A stretch of 6,804 nt of DNA. Origin: Clostridiales bacterium. Lineage in GTDB: Bacteria; Bacillota; Clostridia; Oscillospirales; Oscillospiraceae. Shown here piece after piece: positions 1 through 4,611 of the stretch. The translations under genes and the position numbers were made by a program. Every line of letters begins with the position of its first letter. Position 1 is the stretch's first letter. The stretch is from positions 1-6,804 of the forward strand of contig DQIA01000125.1 of assembly GCA_003525905.1 (NCBI GenBank), given 5' to 3'. A model generated the notes under the pieces. That model saw nothing but the letters and a program-made list of their open reading frames with translations, was not told the origin of the DNA and ran no database searches.

Positions 1-130
1 TTTCTTCCCTCCGAAACTTTCGGTTGAGTATGTTCTTGACAGCCTGTTCGGCGGCGCGCAGCTCTGCTCTGCTCTGCACGCCGCCGTTTTCCTGCCTAAA
101 CGGCCTTGTTAAAATCGTGCAGGATGCCAT
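1..130 (-). CDS. Possible partial small ORF leaving the left edge (unrecognised)
   Basis: A reading frame on the minus strand opens with ATG at 130-128 and stays open to the window edge (43 codons). It begins MASCTILTRPFRQENGG and continues as a charged stretch ending RKFRREE. I do not recognise it. In favour: a good minus-strand promoter lies about 50 bases upstream (208-213 and 185-190). Against: the ribosome binding site is weak (AAGTGA at best), the frame is also open upstream of the ATG, rare codons (ATA, AGA, CGA, AGG) are frequent compared with the neighbouring genes, and the frame runs through a GC-rich hairpin with a pentanucleotide repeat. It could equally be non-coding intergenic DNA. 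The sequence left of the window would decide. Confidence 0.25.
   Translation of the reverse strand, partial: MASCTILTRPFRQENGGVQSRAELRAAEQAVKNILNRKFRREE
49..90 (+). terminator. GC-rich hairpin with short T run (weak terminator candidate)
   Basis: CGGCGGCG (49-56) pairs with CGCCGCCG (79-86). After one mismatch (C57/A78) the stem continues with GCAG (58-61) and CTGC (74-77). The loop consists of GCTCT-type repeats. Only four T follow (87-90), so it is a weak intrinsic terminator on the plus strand. It may end a gene lying left of the window. Confidence 0.35.
61..77. repeat. Pentanucleotide tandem repeat, GCTCT x3
   Basis: Three perfect GCTCT units (61-75) followed by GC, located mostly in the loop of the hairpin at 49-86. 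The unit is not a multiple of three, so gain or loss of a unit would shift any reading frame through it, including the possible minus-strand ORF at the left edge. It is too short to be sure it is more than coincidence. Confidence 0.4.
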
Positions 131-150
131 ATGAAAGTCACTTAACGACT

Positions 151-165
151 TCGTCAATTTGACGA
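151..165. promoter_or_regulatory. 15-base perfect palindrome, candidate operator
   Basis: TCGTCAA-T-TTGACGA is a perfect odd-length dyad. It lies downstream of the predicted minus-strand start point (about 178) and about 56 bases upstream of the plus-strand -35 box, a usual place for a repressor or activator site controlling divergent promoters. It matches no operator consensus that I can name. The regulator is unknown. Confidence 0.4.
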
Positions 166-184
166 GCGAGAAAATGAAAACTAC

Positions 185-213
185 AGAATAAAAACTTTTT
201 CAAAAAATATCAA
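185..213 (-). promoter_or_regulatory. Sigma-A-type promoter reading left
   Basis: On the minus strand TTGATA (213-208) is followed by a 17-base spacer and TATTCT (190-185). This is a good match to -35/-10 with ideal spacing. The predicted start point is near 178. It would drive the possible ORF starting at 130. The region is A/T-rich, so chance matches are easier here than elsewhere in the window. Confidence 0.45.
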
Positions 214-220
214 GAAGTTA

Positions 221-249
221 TTGACAAAATCAGGAAGGAGTGGTACTAT
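221..249 (+). promoter_or_regulatory. Sigma-A promoter of the small membrane protein gene
   Basis: A consensus -35 TTGACA (221-226), 17-base spacer and TACTAT (244-249), preceded by an A/T-rich tract (about 185-220) that could act as an UP element. The start point would be near 256, giving a leader of about 32 bases before the ATG at 288. The AGGAAGGAG inside the spacer (232-240) lies upstream of the start point, so it cannot act as a ribosome binding site for this transcript. Confidence 0.7.
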
Positions 250-287
250 TACGCCGACCAAAAAATTAGAAAGCTGGGAAATGAAAA

Positions 288-569
288 ATGGAATTCGTAG
301 GAAAGATCCTTGTGCTGCTTGCACTGGCAGGCATTGCTGCCATTGAGGTTTATCATAAAGAGGAGAACACGGGTCTCATGAACCTGATCCTCGTGCTCAT
401 CGCCGCCGTCGTCGGCTGGCTGCTGCCGAAGAACGACCACGTTCTGTCCATGATCGCTGCTGTCGCTTCCTTCGCTGCCCTGTATCTCTCCGCTCATGCC
501 GCCGGCCGTGCCGTGCGCCGTCATGACGAAGAGGAGGAGCGCCTCGCTCTTGTCCGCGCCCGCGCCTGA
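288..569 (+). CDS. Small three-helix membrane protein, unknown function
   Basis: A 93-residue protein that I cannot assign to a family. Three hydrophobic segments are visible at about residues 4-20, 29-47 and 52-73. A charged loop (HKEENT) lies between the first two and a short PKND turn between the second and third. The tail is strongly charged: RAVRRHD, then EEEE, then LALVRARA. The positive tail suggests a cytoplasmic C-terminus. The ATG at 288 is chosen because the hydrophobic helix begins directly after it. The ribosome binding site is weak (GGGA at 276-279, 8 bases away), and a competing ATG at 281 is in another frame. The gene is monocistronic, with its own consensus promoter and a strong terminator 24 bases after the stop, which supports it being a real gene. 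A holin-like or stress-membrane role is possible, but nothing in the sequence shows it. Confidence 0.7.
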   Translation: MEFVGKILVLLALAGIAAIEVYHKEENTGLMNLILVLIAAVVGWLLPKNDHVLSMIAAVASFAALYLSAHAAGRAVRRHDEEEERLALVRARA

Positions 570-592
570 GCAGAAGTACCCCCTGAAAACCG

Positions 593-633
593 AAAATCCT
601 GCAGAGCCGATTTGGCTCTGCAGGATTTTTTTT
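593..633 (+). terminator. Strong intrinsic terminator (possibly bidirectional)
   Basis: A perfect 16-bp stem (593-608 with 614-629) has a GC-rich core TCCTGCAGAGCC, the loop GATTT, and eight T at 626-633. It ends the small membrane-protein gene. On the other strand the stem is followed by TTTT, CGG, TTTT, so it may also stop transcripts coming from argF, whose stop codon is about 200 bases away and which has no better terminator closer. Confidence 0.92.
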
Positions 634-682
634 GCGTGTGCACCGAAAGCCGAGGAGACTTTCCCGCCAGACTGCTTATACT

Positions 683-823
683 AGAATCTGATAAAAAGCT
701 TTAAAAGCTTTTTATAGCGCCGAGGGCGCGTCAGATTCTGCATGAGACGGCGCAGCGTGCGTCAGCACGATGCGAGTGTGCGTAGCACACGGGATTCCTG
801 ATGAAATGTTTTAATCAGGAATC
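683..823. repeat. Cluster of perfect inverted repeats (multi-hairpin element)
   Basis: This gene-free stretch between two convergent genes holds nested stems. The outer stem AGAATCTGA (683-691) pairs with TCAGATTCT (731-739). It encloses a near-perfect palindrome at 691-715 (12+1+12 bases, ATAAAAAGCTTT and its complement) and GCGCC/GGCGC (717-721/725-729), which together form a three-way junction. Then follow GCAT/ATGC (740-743/770-773) enclosing CGTGC/GCACG (756-760/765-769), GTGTGC/GCACAC (776-781/785-790), and GATTCCTGAT/ATCAGGAATC (793-802/814-823). No stem is followed by a good T run in either direction. It could be a dispersed non-coding repeat (MITE- or REP-like), a structured 3' UTR of argF, or a small RNA. 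No transposase or target duplication is visible. Confidence 0.55.
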
Positions 824-827
824 AGGA

Positions 828-1817
828 TTAGTTAGCCAGCGTGGCAGCGAGGACGGCCTTGATGGTGTGCATGCGGTTCTCTGCCTCGTCGAAGACGATG
901 GAGCGCGGGCCCTCAAAGACCTCGTCCGTCACCTCCAGCGCCTCAAGATGGAACTGCTCGCCGATCTGGCGGCCAATGCCGGTGTTGAGGTCGTGGAACG
1001 CGGGCAGGCAGTGCATGAACAGGGCCTTTTCTCCGGCGGCGTCCATGAGCTTCTGATTGACCTGATAGGGGAGCATCTTCTCCAGACGCTCGGCCCAGGC
1101 TTCCATCGGCTCGCCCATGGAGACCCAGACGTCAGTGTAGAGCACGTCCGCACCGGCGACGGCTTTTGCCGGGTCCGTCTCAAAGGCCAGCGTTGCGCCG
1201 GTCTCGGCGGCAATGGCCTCGCAGCGGGCGATGAGCGCGGGATCGGGGAAGTAGCCCTCCGGGCCGCTGGCCACGAAGTGCATGCCGAGCTTGGCGCAGC
1301 CGATCATCAGGGAGTTTGCCATATTGTAGCGGCAGTCGCCGAGGAACACGAGCTTGCGGCCCTTCAGGCTGCCGAAGTGCTCGCGGATCGTCAGCATATC
1401 CGCCAGGATCTGCGTGGGATGGAATTCGTTCGTCAGGCCGTTCCAGACGGGGACGCCGGCGTATTTTGCCAGCTCCTCCACGATGCTCTGGCCGAAGCCG
1501 CGGTATTCGATGCCGTCATACAGGCGGCCGAGCACGCGGGCCGTGTCGGCAATGGATTCCTTTTTGCCGATCTGGGAGCCGGTCGGGTCGAGATAAGTAA
1601 CGTGCATGCCGAGGTCGTGCGCGGCCACCTCAAAGGAGCAGCGCGTGCGGGTCGAGGTCTTCTCAAAGATCAGCGCGATGTTCTTCCCGCGGAGTGTGTC
1701 GTGCGGGACGCCGGCCTTCTTTTTGGCCTTCAGGGCGGCGGCGAGGTCGAGCAGACCGGTGATCTCGTCGGGGGTGAAGTCCAGCAGGGTCAGAAAGCTT
1801 TTACCGTTTAGATTCAT
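828..1817 (-). CDS. argF: Ornithine carbamoyltransferase
   Basis: A 329-residue cytoplasmic enzyme catalysing ornithine + carbamoyl phosphate to citrulline + phosphate. All family signatures are visible: the carbamoyl-phosphate loop STRTR (55-59), HPTQ (133-136), the ornithine loop DVWVSMGE (229-236), the HCLP catalytic-cysteine motif (269-272), and a C-terminal [13 protein letters not shown] helix. Length is normal. The start is set by AAGGAGGT at 1830-1823, five bases before the ATG. The argD stop codon TAA is part of this ribosome binding site, so translation is probably coupled to argD. The HCLPAFHD motif and [17 protein letters not shown] tail are of the E. coli ArgI / Pseudomonas ArcB type rather than the B. 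subtilis ArgF type (HCLPAHR). Sequence alone therefore does not exclude a catabolic (arcB) role. Linkage to argD favours biosynthesis. Confidence 0.96.
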   Translation of the reverse strand: MNLNGKSFLTLLDFTPDEITGLLDLAAALKAKKKAGVPHDTLRGKNIALIFEKTSTRTRCSFEVAAHDLGMHVTYLDPTGSQIGKKESIADTARVLGRLYDGIEYRGFGQSIVEELAKYAGVPVWNGLTNEFHPTQILADMLTIREHFGSLKGRKLVFLGDCRYNMANSLMIGCAKLGMHFVASGPEGYFPDPALIARCEAIAAETGATLAFETDPAKAVAGADVLYTDVWVSMGEPMEAWAERLEKMLPYQVNQKLMDAAGEKALFMHCLPAFHDLNTGIGRQIGEQFHLEALEVTDEVFEGPRSIVFDEAENRMHTIKAVLAATLAN

Positions 1818-1828
1818 GGGGTACCTCC

Positions 1829-2992
1829 TTATTCAGCCGCGCAGTGCACCAGTGCCTGGGCGGCAGTTTTCAACAGCTCCATGGGGATATTCAGCGCGGG
1901 CAGAAGACGGATCTTCTGCTTGGCGGTCGTGACGAGCACGCCTTCGCGCAGTGCGCGCTCCGCAAATTCGCGGGCGGGGATATCGATCTCCAGACCGAGC
2001 ATCAGGCCCATACCGGTGACGCTGCGGATGCCGGGCGCGGCCTGCAGCGTGCGGCGGAGATAGTCTGAGCGCTCGCGCACGCCTTCGAGCAGCCTGTCGT
2101 CGATGCGGCTGAGGATGTTCACTGCGCCTGCGCAGCAGACGGGGTTGCCGCCGAACGTCGTGCCGTGGTCGCCGGGGTGGAAGACGTCTGCCACGCGCTC
2201 GCCGAACATGGTCACGCCGAGGGGCAGACCGCCGCCGATGCCCTTTGCCGTGGAGACGACGTCGGGCTGCAGACCGTAGTTCATATAGCCGTAGAGGCTG
2301 CCGCTGCGGCCGTTGCCGAGCTGGACCTCGTCTGCCATGAGCAGCAGGTCATGCCTGCGGCAGACCTCCTGCAGGCAGGAGGCGAATTCCTGCCCGATGG
2401 GGCGCACGCCGCCCTCGCCCTGCACGGCCTCAAAGAGGATCGCGGCGCAGGGGTGCTCTGCGGCAAGGCGCTCGAGGGCCTCGCATTCGCCGGGCTGCGC
2501 GTAGAGGAAGCCGCCGGGCAACGGCTGATAGTCGCGGTGGAACACATCCTGCCCCGTCGCGGCCAGCGTGCCGAGTGTGCGGCCGTGGAAGCTGCCGCGC
2601 AGGGTGATGATGCTGCAGTATTCCGGGCCCTTGTGTTCGGCGGCCCATTTGCGGGCGGCCTTGATGGCGCATTCGTTGGATTCCGCGCCGGAGCTCGAGA
2701 AAAAGACCCGCTTCAGGCCGGTGCGCTCACAGAGCATCTGCGCGAGCTTCGCGGCCGGTTCGGAGTAGTAGAGATTGGAGACGTGCTGGAAGCGGCCGAG
2801 CTGCGCCGTAACGGCATTGCGCCATTCGTCGTCGTCCATGCCGAAAATATTCACGCCGATGCCGCTGCCGAGGTCGATGTACTCCCGCCCGTCCGCGCCG
2901 CGGAGGAGCGAGCCCTTACCGCCGACGATCTCCAGCGGAAAACGGTTATAGGTGTGGGCAAGATATTGCTGATCGAGTGTTTGCGTAAGCAT
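1829..2992 (-). CDS. argD: Acetylornithine aminotransferase
   Basis: A 387-residue class-III pyridoxal-phosphate aminotransferase. It transfers the amino group of glutamate to N-acetylglutamate semialdehyde, giving N-acetylornithine in arginine biosynthesis. Visible motifs: SNLYYSEP (72-79), [13 protein letters not shown] (99-111, phosphate-binding turn), SFHGRT (134-139), ADEVQ (220-224, with the aspartate that pairs with the PLP ring nitrogen), [12 protein letters not shown] (248-259) with Lys250 as the Schiff-base lysine, and HGTTFGGNP (276-284). I place the start at ATG 2992, because GGGAGG (3004-2999) sits six bases upstream. A GTG at 3016 would add eight residues but has no binding site and its codons run through that GGGAGG. 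It is the first gene of an argD-argF unit, 11 bases from argF. The usual DEVQTG has become DEVQLG. A related omega-aminotransferase is a minor alternative, but the argF linkage supports argD. Confidence 0.93.
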   Translation of the reverse strand: MLTQTLDQQYLAHTYNRFPLEIVGGKGSLLRGADGREYIDLGSGIGVNIFGMDDDEWRNAVTAQLGRFQHVSNLYYSEPAAKLAQMLCERTGLKRVFFSSSGAESNECAIKAARKWAAEHKGPEYCSIITLRGSFHGRTLGTLAATGQDVFHRDYQPLPGGFLYAQPGECEALERLAAEHPCAAILFEAVQGEGGVRPIGQEFASCLQEVCRRHDLLLMADEVQLGNGRSGSLYGYMNYGLQPDVVSTAKGIGGGLPLGVTMFGERVADVFHPGDHGTTFGGNPVCCAGAVNILSRIDDRLLEGVRERSDYLRRTLQAAPGIRSVTGMGLMLGLEIDIPAREFAERALREGVLVTTAKQKIRLLPALNIPMELLKTAAQALVHCAAE

Positions 2993-2998
2993 AATTAG

Positions 2999-3004
2999 CC
3001 TCCC
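2999..3004 (-). promoter_or_regulatory. Ribosome binding site fixing the argD start
   Basis: GGGAGG on the minus strand, six bases before ATG 2992. It decides for the internal ATG over the in-frame GTG at 3016. Confidence 0.85.
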
Positions 3005-3006
3005 GT

Positions 3007-3023
3007 CGGACCGCACGGGTCCG
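3007..3023 (-). promoter_or_regulatory. Hairpin in the argD leader
   Basis: CGGACC (3007-3012) pairs with GGTCCG (3018-3023), a perfect 6-bp stem with a 5-base loop. It lies between the predicted transcription start (about 3027) and the ribosome binding site of argD, only two bases from the latter. It could stabilise the 5' end of the mRNA or influence initiation. No T run follows, so it is not a terminator. Confidence 0.45.
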
Positions 3024-3033
3024 TCCTGCGCCT

Positions 3034-3063
3034 ATTATACAGCCTTGTATGCATATTGGTCAA
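3034..3063 (-). promoter_or_regulatory. Sigma-A promoter of argD-argF
   Basis: On the minus strand TTGACC (3063-3058), an 18-base spacer, then a perfect TATAAT (3039-3034). The start point would be near 3027 and the leader about 35 bases. The spacer contains the 8-base palindrome TATGCATA (3048-3055), which overlaps the polymerase footprint where an arginine repressor would be expected. It is only loosely similar to an ARG box (TGAAT-type half sites), so ArgR control is a guess. Confidence 0.82.
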
Positions 3064-3100
3064 CCCCCGCATGGGAAAAAGTCGGGCGCGTTATTGCATG

Positions 3101-3240
3101 GCCCCTGCTGGGGGCGCAGCGCGAGGAAGCACCCTTGGGGTGCAATTTTGCAGAACCGGACCGAAGTTTCGGTGGACTTCGGCGAATTCGAAATCGTTTG
3201 CCAGAGATTCCCACGTCGCTTCGCTCCTCGGAATGACAAG
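3101..3240. repeat. Probable dispersed non-coding repeat with hairpins
   Basis: This gene-free stretch contains the segment GATTCCCACGTCGCTTCGCT and the following CCTCGGAATGACA (3206-3238). Read on the minus strand, it translates to CHSEERSDVGI, a string I recognise as a recurrent spurious ORF from interspersed repeats in many bacterial genomes. Left of it are further perfect stems: GCCCC/GGGGC (3101-3105/3111-3115), GCACCC/GGGTGC (3129-3134/3138-3143) and ACCGAA/TTCGGT (3160-3165/3168-3173). It lies between the end of the DUF4363 gene and the argD promoter. It may also act as the transcript end of the upstream pair, since no standard terminator is visible. The repeat boundaries are uncertain from one copy. 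Confidence 0.5.
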
Positions 3241-3245
3241 CCTGC

Positions 3246-3644
3246 CTAAATCCGCACCGGGCAGGTGAGAAAGTTCTCGGCATACGGCGCGTCCAGCTGC
3301 GCGATGTGCTGCAGCTGCAGCAGAAGGACCTCGCAGCGGCTGCGCAGCTCCGCTGCGTCGCCCACGGCGGAATAGGCCTGCAGCTCCGCAAAGCCCTGCT
3401 CAATGCCGTCGAGCTCGTCGTGGCTCAGCACGGCGCAGAGAAAGCGGCGATGGCGCTGCCAGTGCTGCCGGGCCTGTGTGCCGGCCTCCACGGCCTGTGC
3501 CGTCTCGTCCCGGTCCAGCGCCTCGAGGGCCTGCTCGAGTGCGGCGGCGGCATCCCGCGTGCTGCGCTGCGTGAGCATGCCGCACAGAAGCGACAGCGCC
3601 AGCAGCGCGGCCAGAATACCGCAGCCAAGCCAGCACAGCTTCAT
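3246..3644 (-). CDS. DUF4363 family protein, single-pass membrane
   Basis: A 132-residue protein with one N-terminal hydrophobic segment (about residues 4-23, signal anchor-like) followed by a helical, charged domain expected to lie outside the membrane. The pattern W62..HRRFL..LSHDELDGIEQGF..L..Y, then a heptad-like leucine run (LLLQLQHI, 107-114) and an ending ENF, fits DUF4363. These are small proteins often encoded next to DUF421 proteins in Clostridia. Function is unknown. The start ATG (3644-3642) overlaps the stop of the DUF421 gene (ATGA, four bases), with AGGAGGA (3657-3651) six bases upstream, so the two are translationally coupled and likely act together. The stop is TAG at 3248-3246. 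The family call rests on remembered pattern and context, not on a search. Confidence 0.8.
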   Translation of the reverse strand: MKLCWLGCGILAALLALSLLCGMLTQRSTRDAAAALEQALEALDRDETAQAVEAGTQARQHWQRHRRFLCAVLSHDELDGIEQGFAELQAYSAVGDAAELRSRCEVLLLQLQHIAQLDAPYAENFLTCPVRI

Positions 3645-4318
3645 GCCAGGTCCTCCTTCCGCACAAGATAGACCGTCCCCGCGGCATCGACCGTCAGCAG
3701 GAGCACCTGCTCCGCTGTGAGGCTCCGCCGCTTCAGCTCCGCCTCGAGCCAGCCGCCGTCCCGCCCTGCCAGATGCAGATTTTCCGCCAGAATGCGCCCG
3801 GCAGATATGATCGTGACGGGCAGCTCCGTCTCCCGCACGCGGATGCCCGCGTCACGCGCCGAAGCGGGCTGCTCCTTGGCATACAGCAGGGTCGAGAGCT
3901 GGCCGTTCGTCTCCAAAATGGCGAATTTCACGGTGCTGAGGTCGAAAATGCCCTTCTCCCGCAGATGCATGGTCAGCTCGTCGAGGTTCACGCGCGTGCG
4001 CTGCAGGTTCCGCTCGAGAATTTTCCCGTTCTGCATGAGAATGACGGGCTTGCCGCACAGCAGACGGCGCATCCGGATGGACTGCAGCGAAACGGCGGCC
4101 AGGATGAGCTCCAGCCCGAGGATGACGAGGATCGGCACGAGGCCGGACAGCAGGGGAATGGCGCTGTCCTGCATGGGGATGGCGGCCAGATTGGCCAGCA
4201 GCATGGTCACAACGAATTCCGCAGGCTCCATCTCGCCGATCTGCCGCTTGCCCATCAGGCGGACGGTCACGATGAGCAGCAGATATAGTACGACGGTGCG
4301 GAGAAAAGAGATCAGCAT
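3641..4318 (-). CDS. DUF421 / YetF-family membrane protein
   Basis: A 225-residue protein with the usual DUF421 build. Three membrane helices lie at about residues 4-21, 34-50 and 57-79. The conserved GKRQIGEMEPAEFVV segment (23-37) sits at the start of the second helix. A cytoplasmic YetF-type domain follows, with GKPVILMQNGKI (89-100), NLDELTMHLREKGIFDL (111-127) and VKFAILETNGQLSTL (130-144). Molecular function is not established. Some Bacillus relatives (YetF, YdfS and the 2Duf protein) have been linked to spore membrane properties and heat resistance. The start at 4318 begins directly with a helix and has AGGAG (4332-4328) nine bases upstream. It is the first gene of a two-gene unit with the DUF4363 gene and is divergent from glnN. 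The C-terminal 65 residues beyond the core are less conserved and end VYLVRKEDLA. Confidence 0.92.
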   Translation of the reverse strand: MLISFLRTVVLYLLLIVTVRLMGKRQIGEMEPAEFVVTMLLANLAAIPMQDSAIPLLSGLVPILVILGLELILAAVSLQSIRMRRLLCGKPVILMQNGKILERNLQRTRVNLDELTMHLREKGIFDLSTVKFAILETNGQLSTLLYAKEQPASARDAGIRVRETELPVTIISAGRILAENLHLAGRDGGWLEAELKRRSLTAEQVLLLTVDAAGTVYLVRKEDLA

Positions 4319-4482
4319 GGCTTCACACTCCTGCCGGTAGTATGGAGAGCAGAATGCAATTTATGCAGGAAAATTCCGCCGCTCCTGCATGCGAAAAAGT
4401 TTATATTGAAAAATCCACTGGAGAAATTGATAAAATTCATGGGAAAATGTCCAAATCTTGACTGCAAATAACTGCCGCGTTT
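4319..4482. other. Divergent intergenic region, AT-rich, left part
   Basis: No gene is supported here. A perfect 8-bp inverted repeat, ATGCAGGA/TCCTGCAT (4363-4370/4383-4390), sits in the presumed leader or promoter zone of the DUF421 gene. To its right is an A/T-rich tract (about 4391-4460). On the minus strand TATAAA (4405-4400) could be a -10 box for the DUF421 pair, but no convincing -35 is found at the right distance, so I do not call that promoter. Confidence 0.5.
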
Positions 4483-4506
4483 GGGCACGCCTCTGAAATC
4501 GTGCCC
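4483..4506. promoter_or_regulatory. Inverted repeat upstream of the glnN promoter, candidate operator
   Basis: GGGCACG (4483-4489) and CGTGCCC (4500-4506) form a perfect 7-bp dyad with a 10-base centre. It ends 16 bases before the -35 box of glnN. Spacing and position suit an activator or repressor site. It does not match the GlnR/TnrA consensus TGTNAN7TNACA. It could also form an RNA hairpin if a transcript begins further upstream. Confidence 0.4.
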
Positions 4507-4522
4507 GCCGCTGCAAAAACAC

Positions 4523-4551
4523 TTGCAATTCCGGCCGGATTTCGTTACACT
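4523..4551 (+). promoter_or_regulatory. Sigma-A promoter of glnN
   Basis: TTGCAA (4523-4528), a 17-base spacer and TACACT (4546-4551). The predicted start near 4558 gives a leader of about 54 bases. This placement also rules out the in-frame GTG at 4501 as translation start, because it lies upstream of the promoter. Confidence 0.7.
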
Positions 4552-4598
4552 GAGACGGTAATTTGTGAGCGGCTACAGGCTGCGGCAAGAATCAGACA

Positions 4599-4604
4599 GG
4601 GAGG
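4599..4604 (+). promoter_or_regulatory. Ribosome binding site fixing the glnN start
   Basis: GGGAGG, seven bases before ATG 4612. It supports the start MKVSEYFGENVF, which matches the family N-terminus. Confidence 0.88.
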
Positions 4605-4611
4605 AATTCCA

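Noticed and set aside
677..682. TATACT as a -10 box just left of the multi-hairpin element
   Set aside because: No -35-like hexamer lies 16-18 bases upstream, so a promoter for a small RNA is not supported.
801..1811. Long plus-strand ORF (336 codons) opposite argF
   Set aside because: It is an antisense frame of a certain enzyme gene in GC-rich DNA, with no ribosome binding site and no recognisable domain.
2165..2998. Plus-strand ORF (277 codons) opposite argD
   Set aside because: Shadow frame of argD. The alanine/valine/glutamate-rich composition is an artefact of GC-rich codons read in reverse.
2993..3016. GTG start at 3016 extending argD by eight residues
   Set aside because: The added codons overlap the GGGAGG ribosome binding site and the leader hairpin. 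The ATG at 2992 fits the family length.
91..3250. CCTGCCTAAA occurring at both 91-100 and 3241-3250
   Set aside because: Several 10-base matches are expected by chance in a window of this size. The flanks differ, and the second copy covers a stop codon.
3035..3403. Minus-strand ORF containing CHSEERSDVGI (122 codons)
   Set aside because: It overlaps the DUF4363 gene in another frame and runs through repeat DNA and the argD promoter. This string is a known type of spurious translation.
4564..4578. TGTGA...TACA resemblance to a GlnR/TnrA site in the glnN leader
   Set aside because: The spacing does not fit TGTNAN7TNACA and the second half site is incomplete.
4361..4588. Minus-strand ORF of 75 codons in the divergent region
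   Set aside because: It covers both the glnN promoter and the DUF421 leader, lacks a ribosome binding site, and resembles no protein I know.
4501..4611. GTG start at 4501 extending glnN by 37 residues
   Set aside because: It lies upstream of the likely promoter and has no ribosome binding site. The ATG at 4612 has GGGAGG and gives the conserved family N-terminus.
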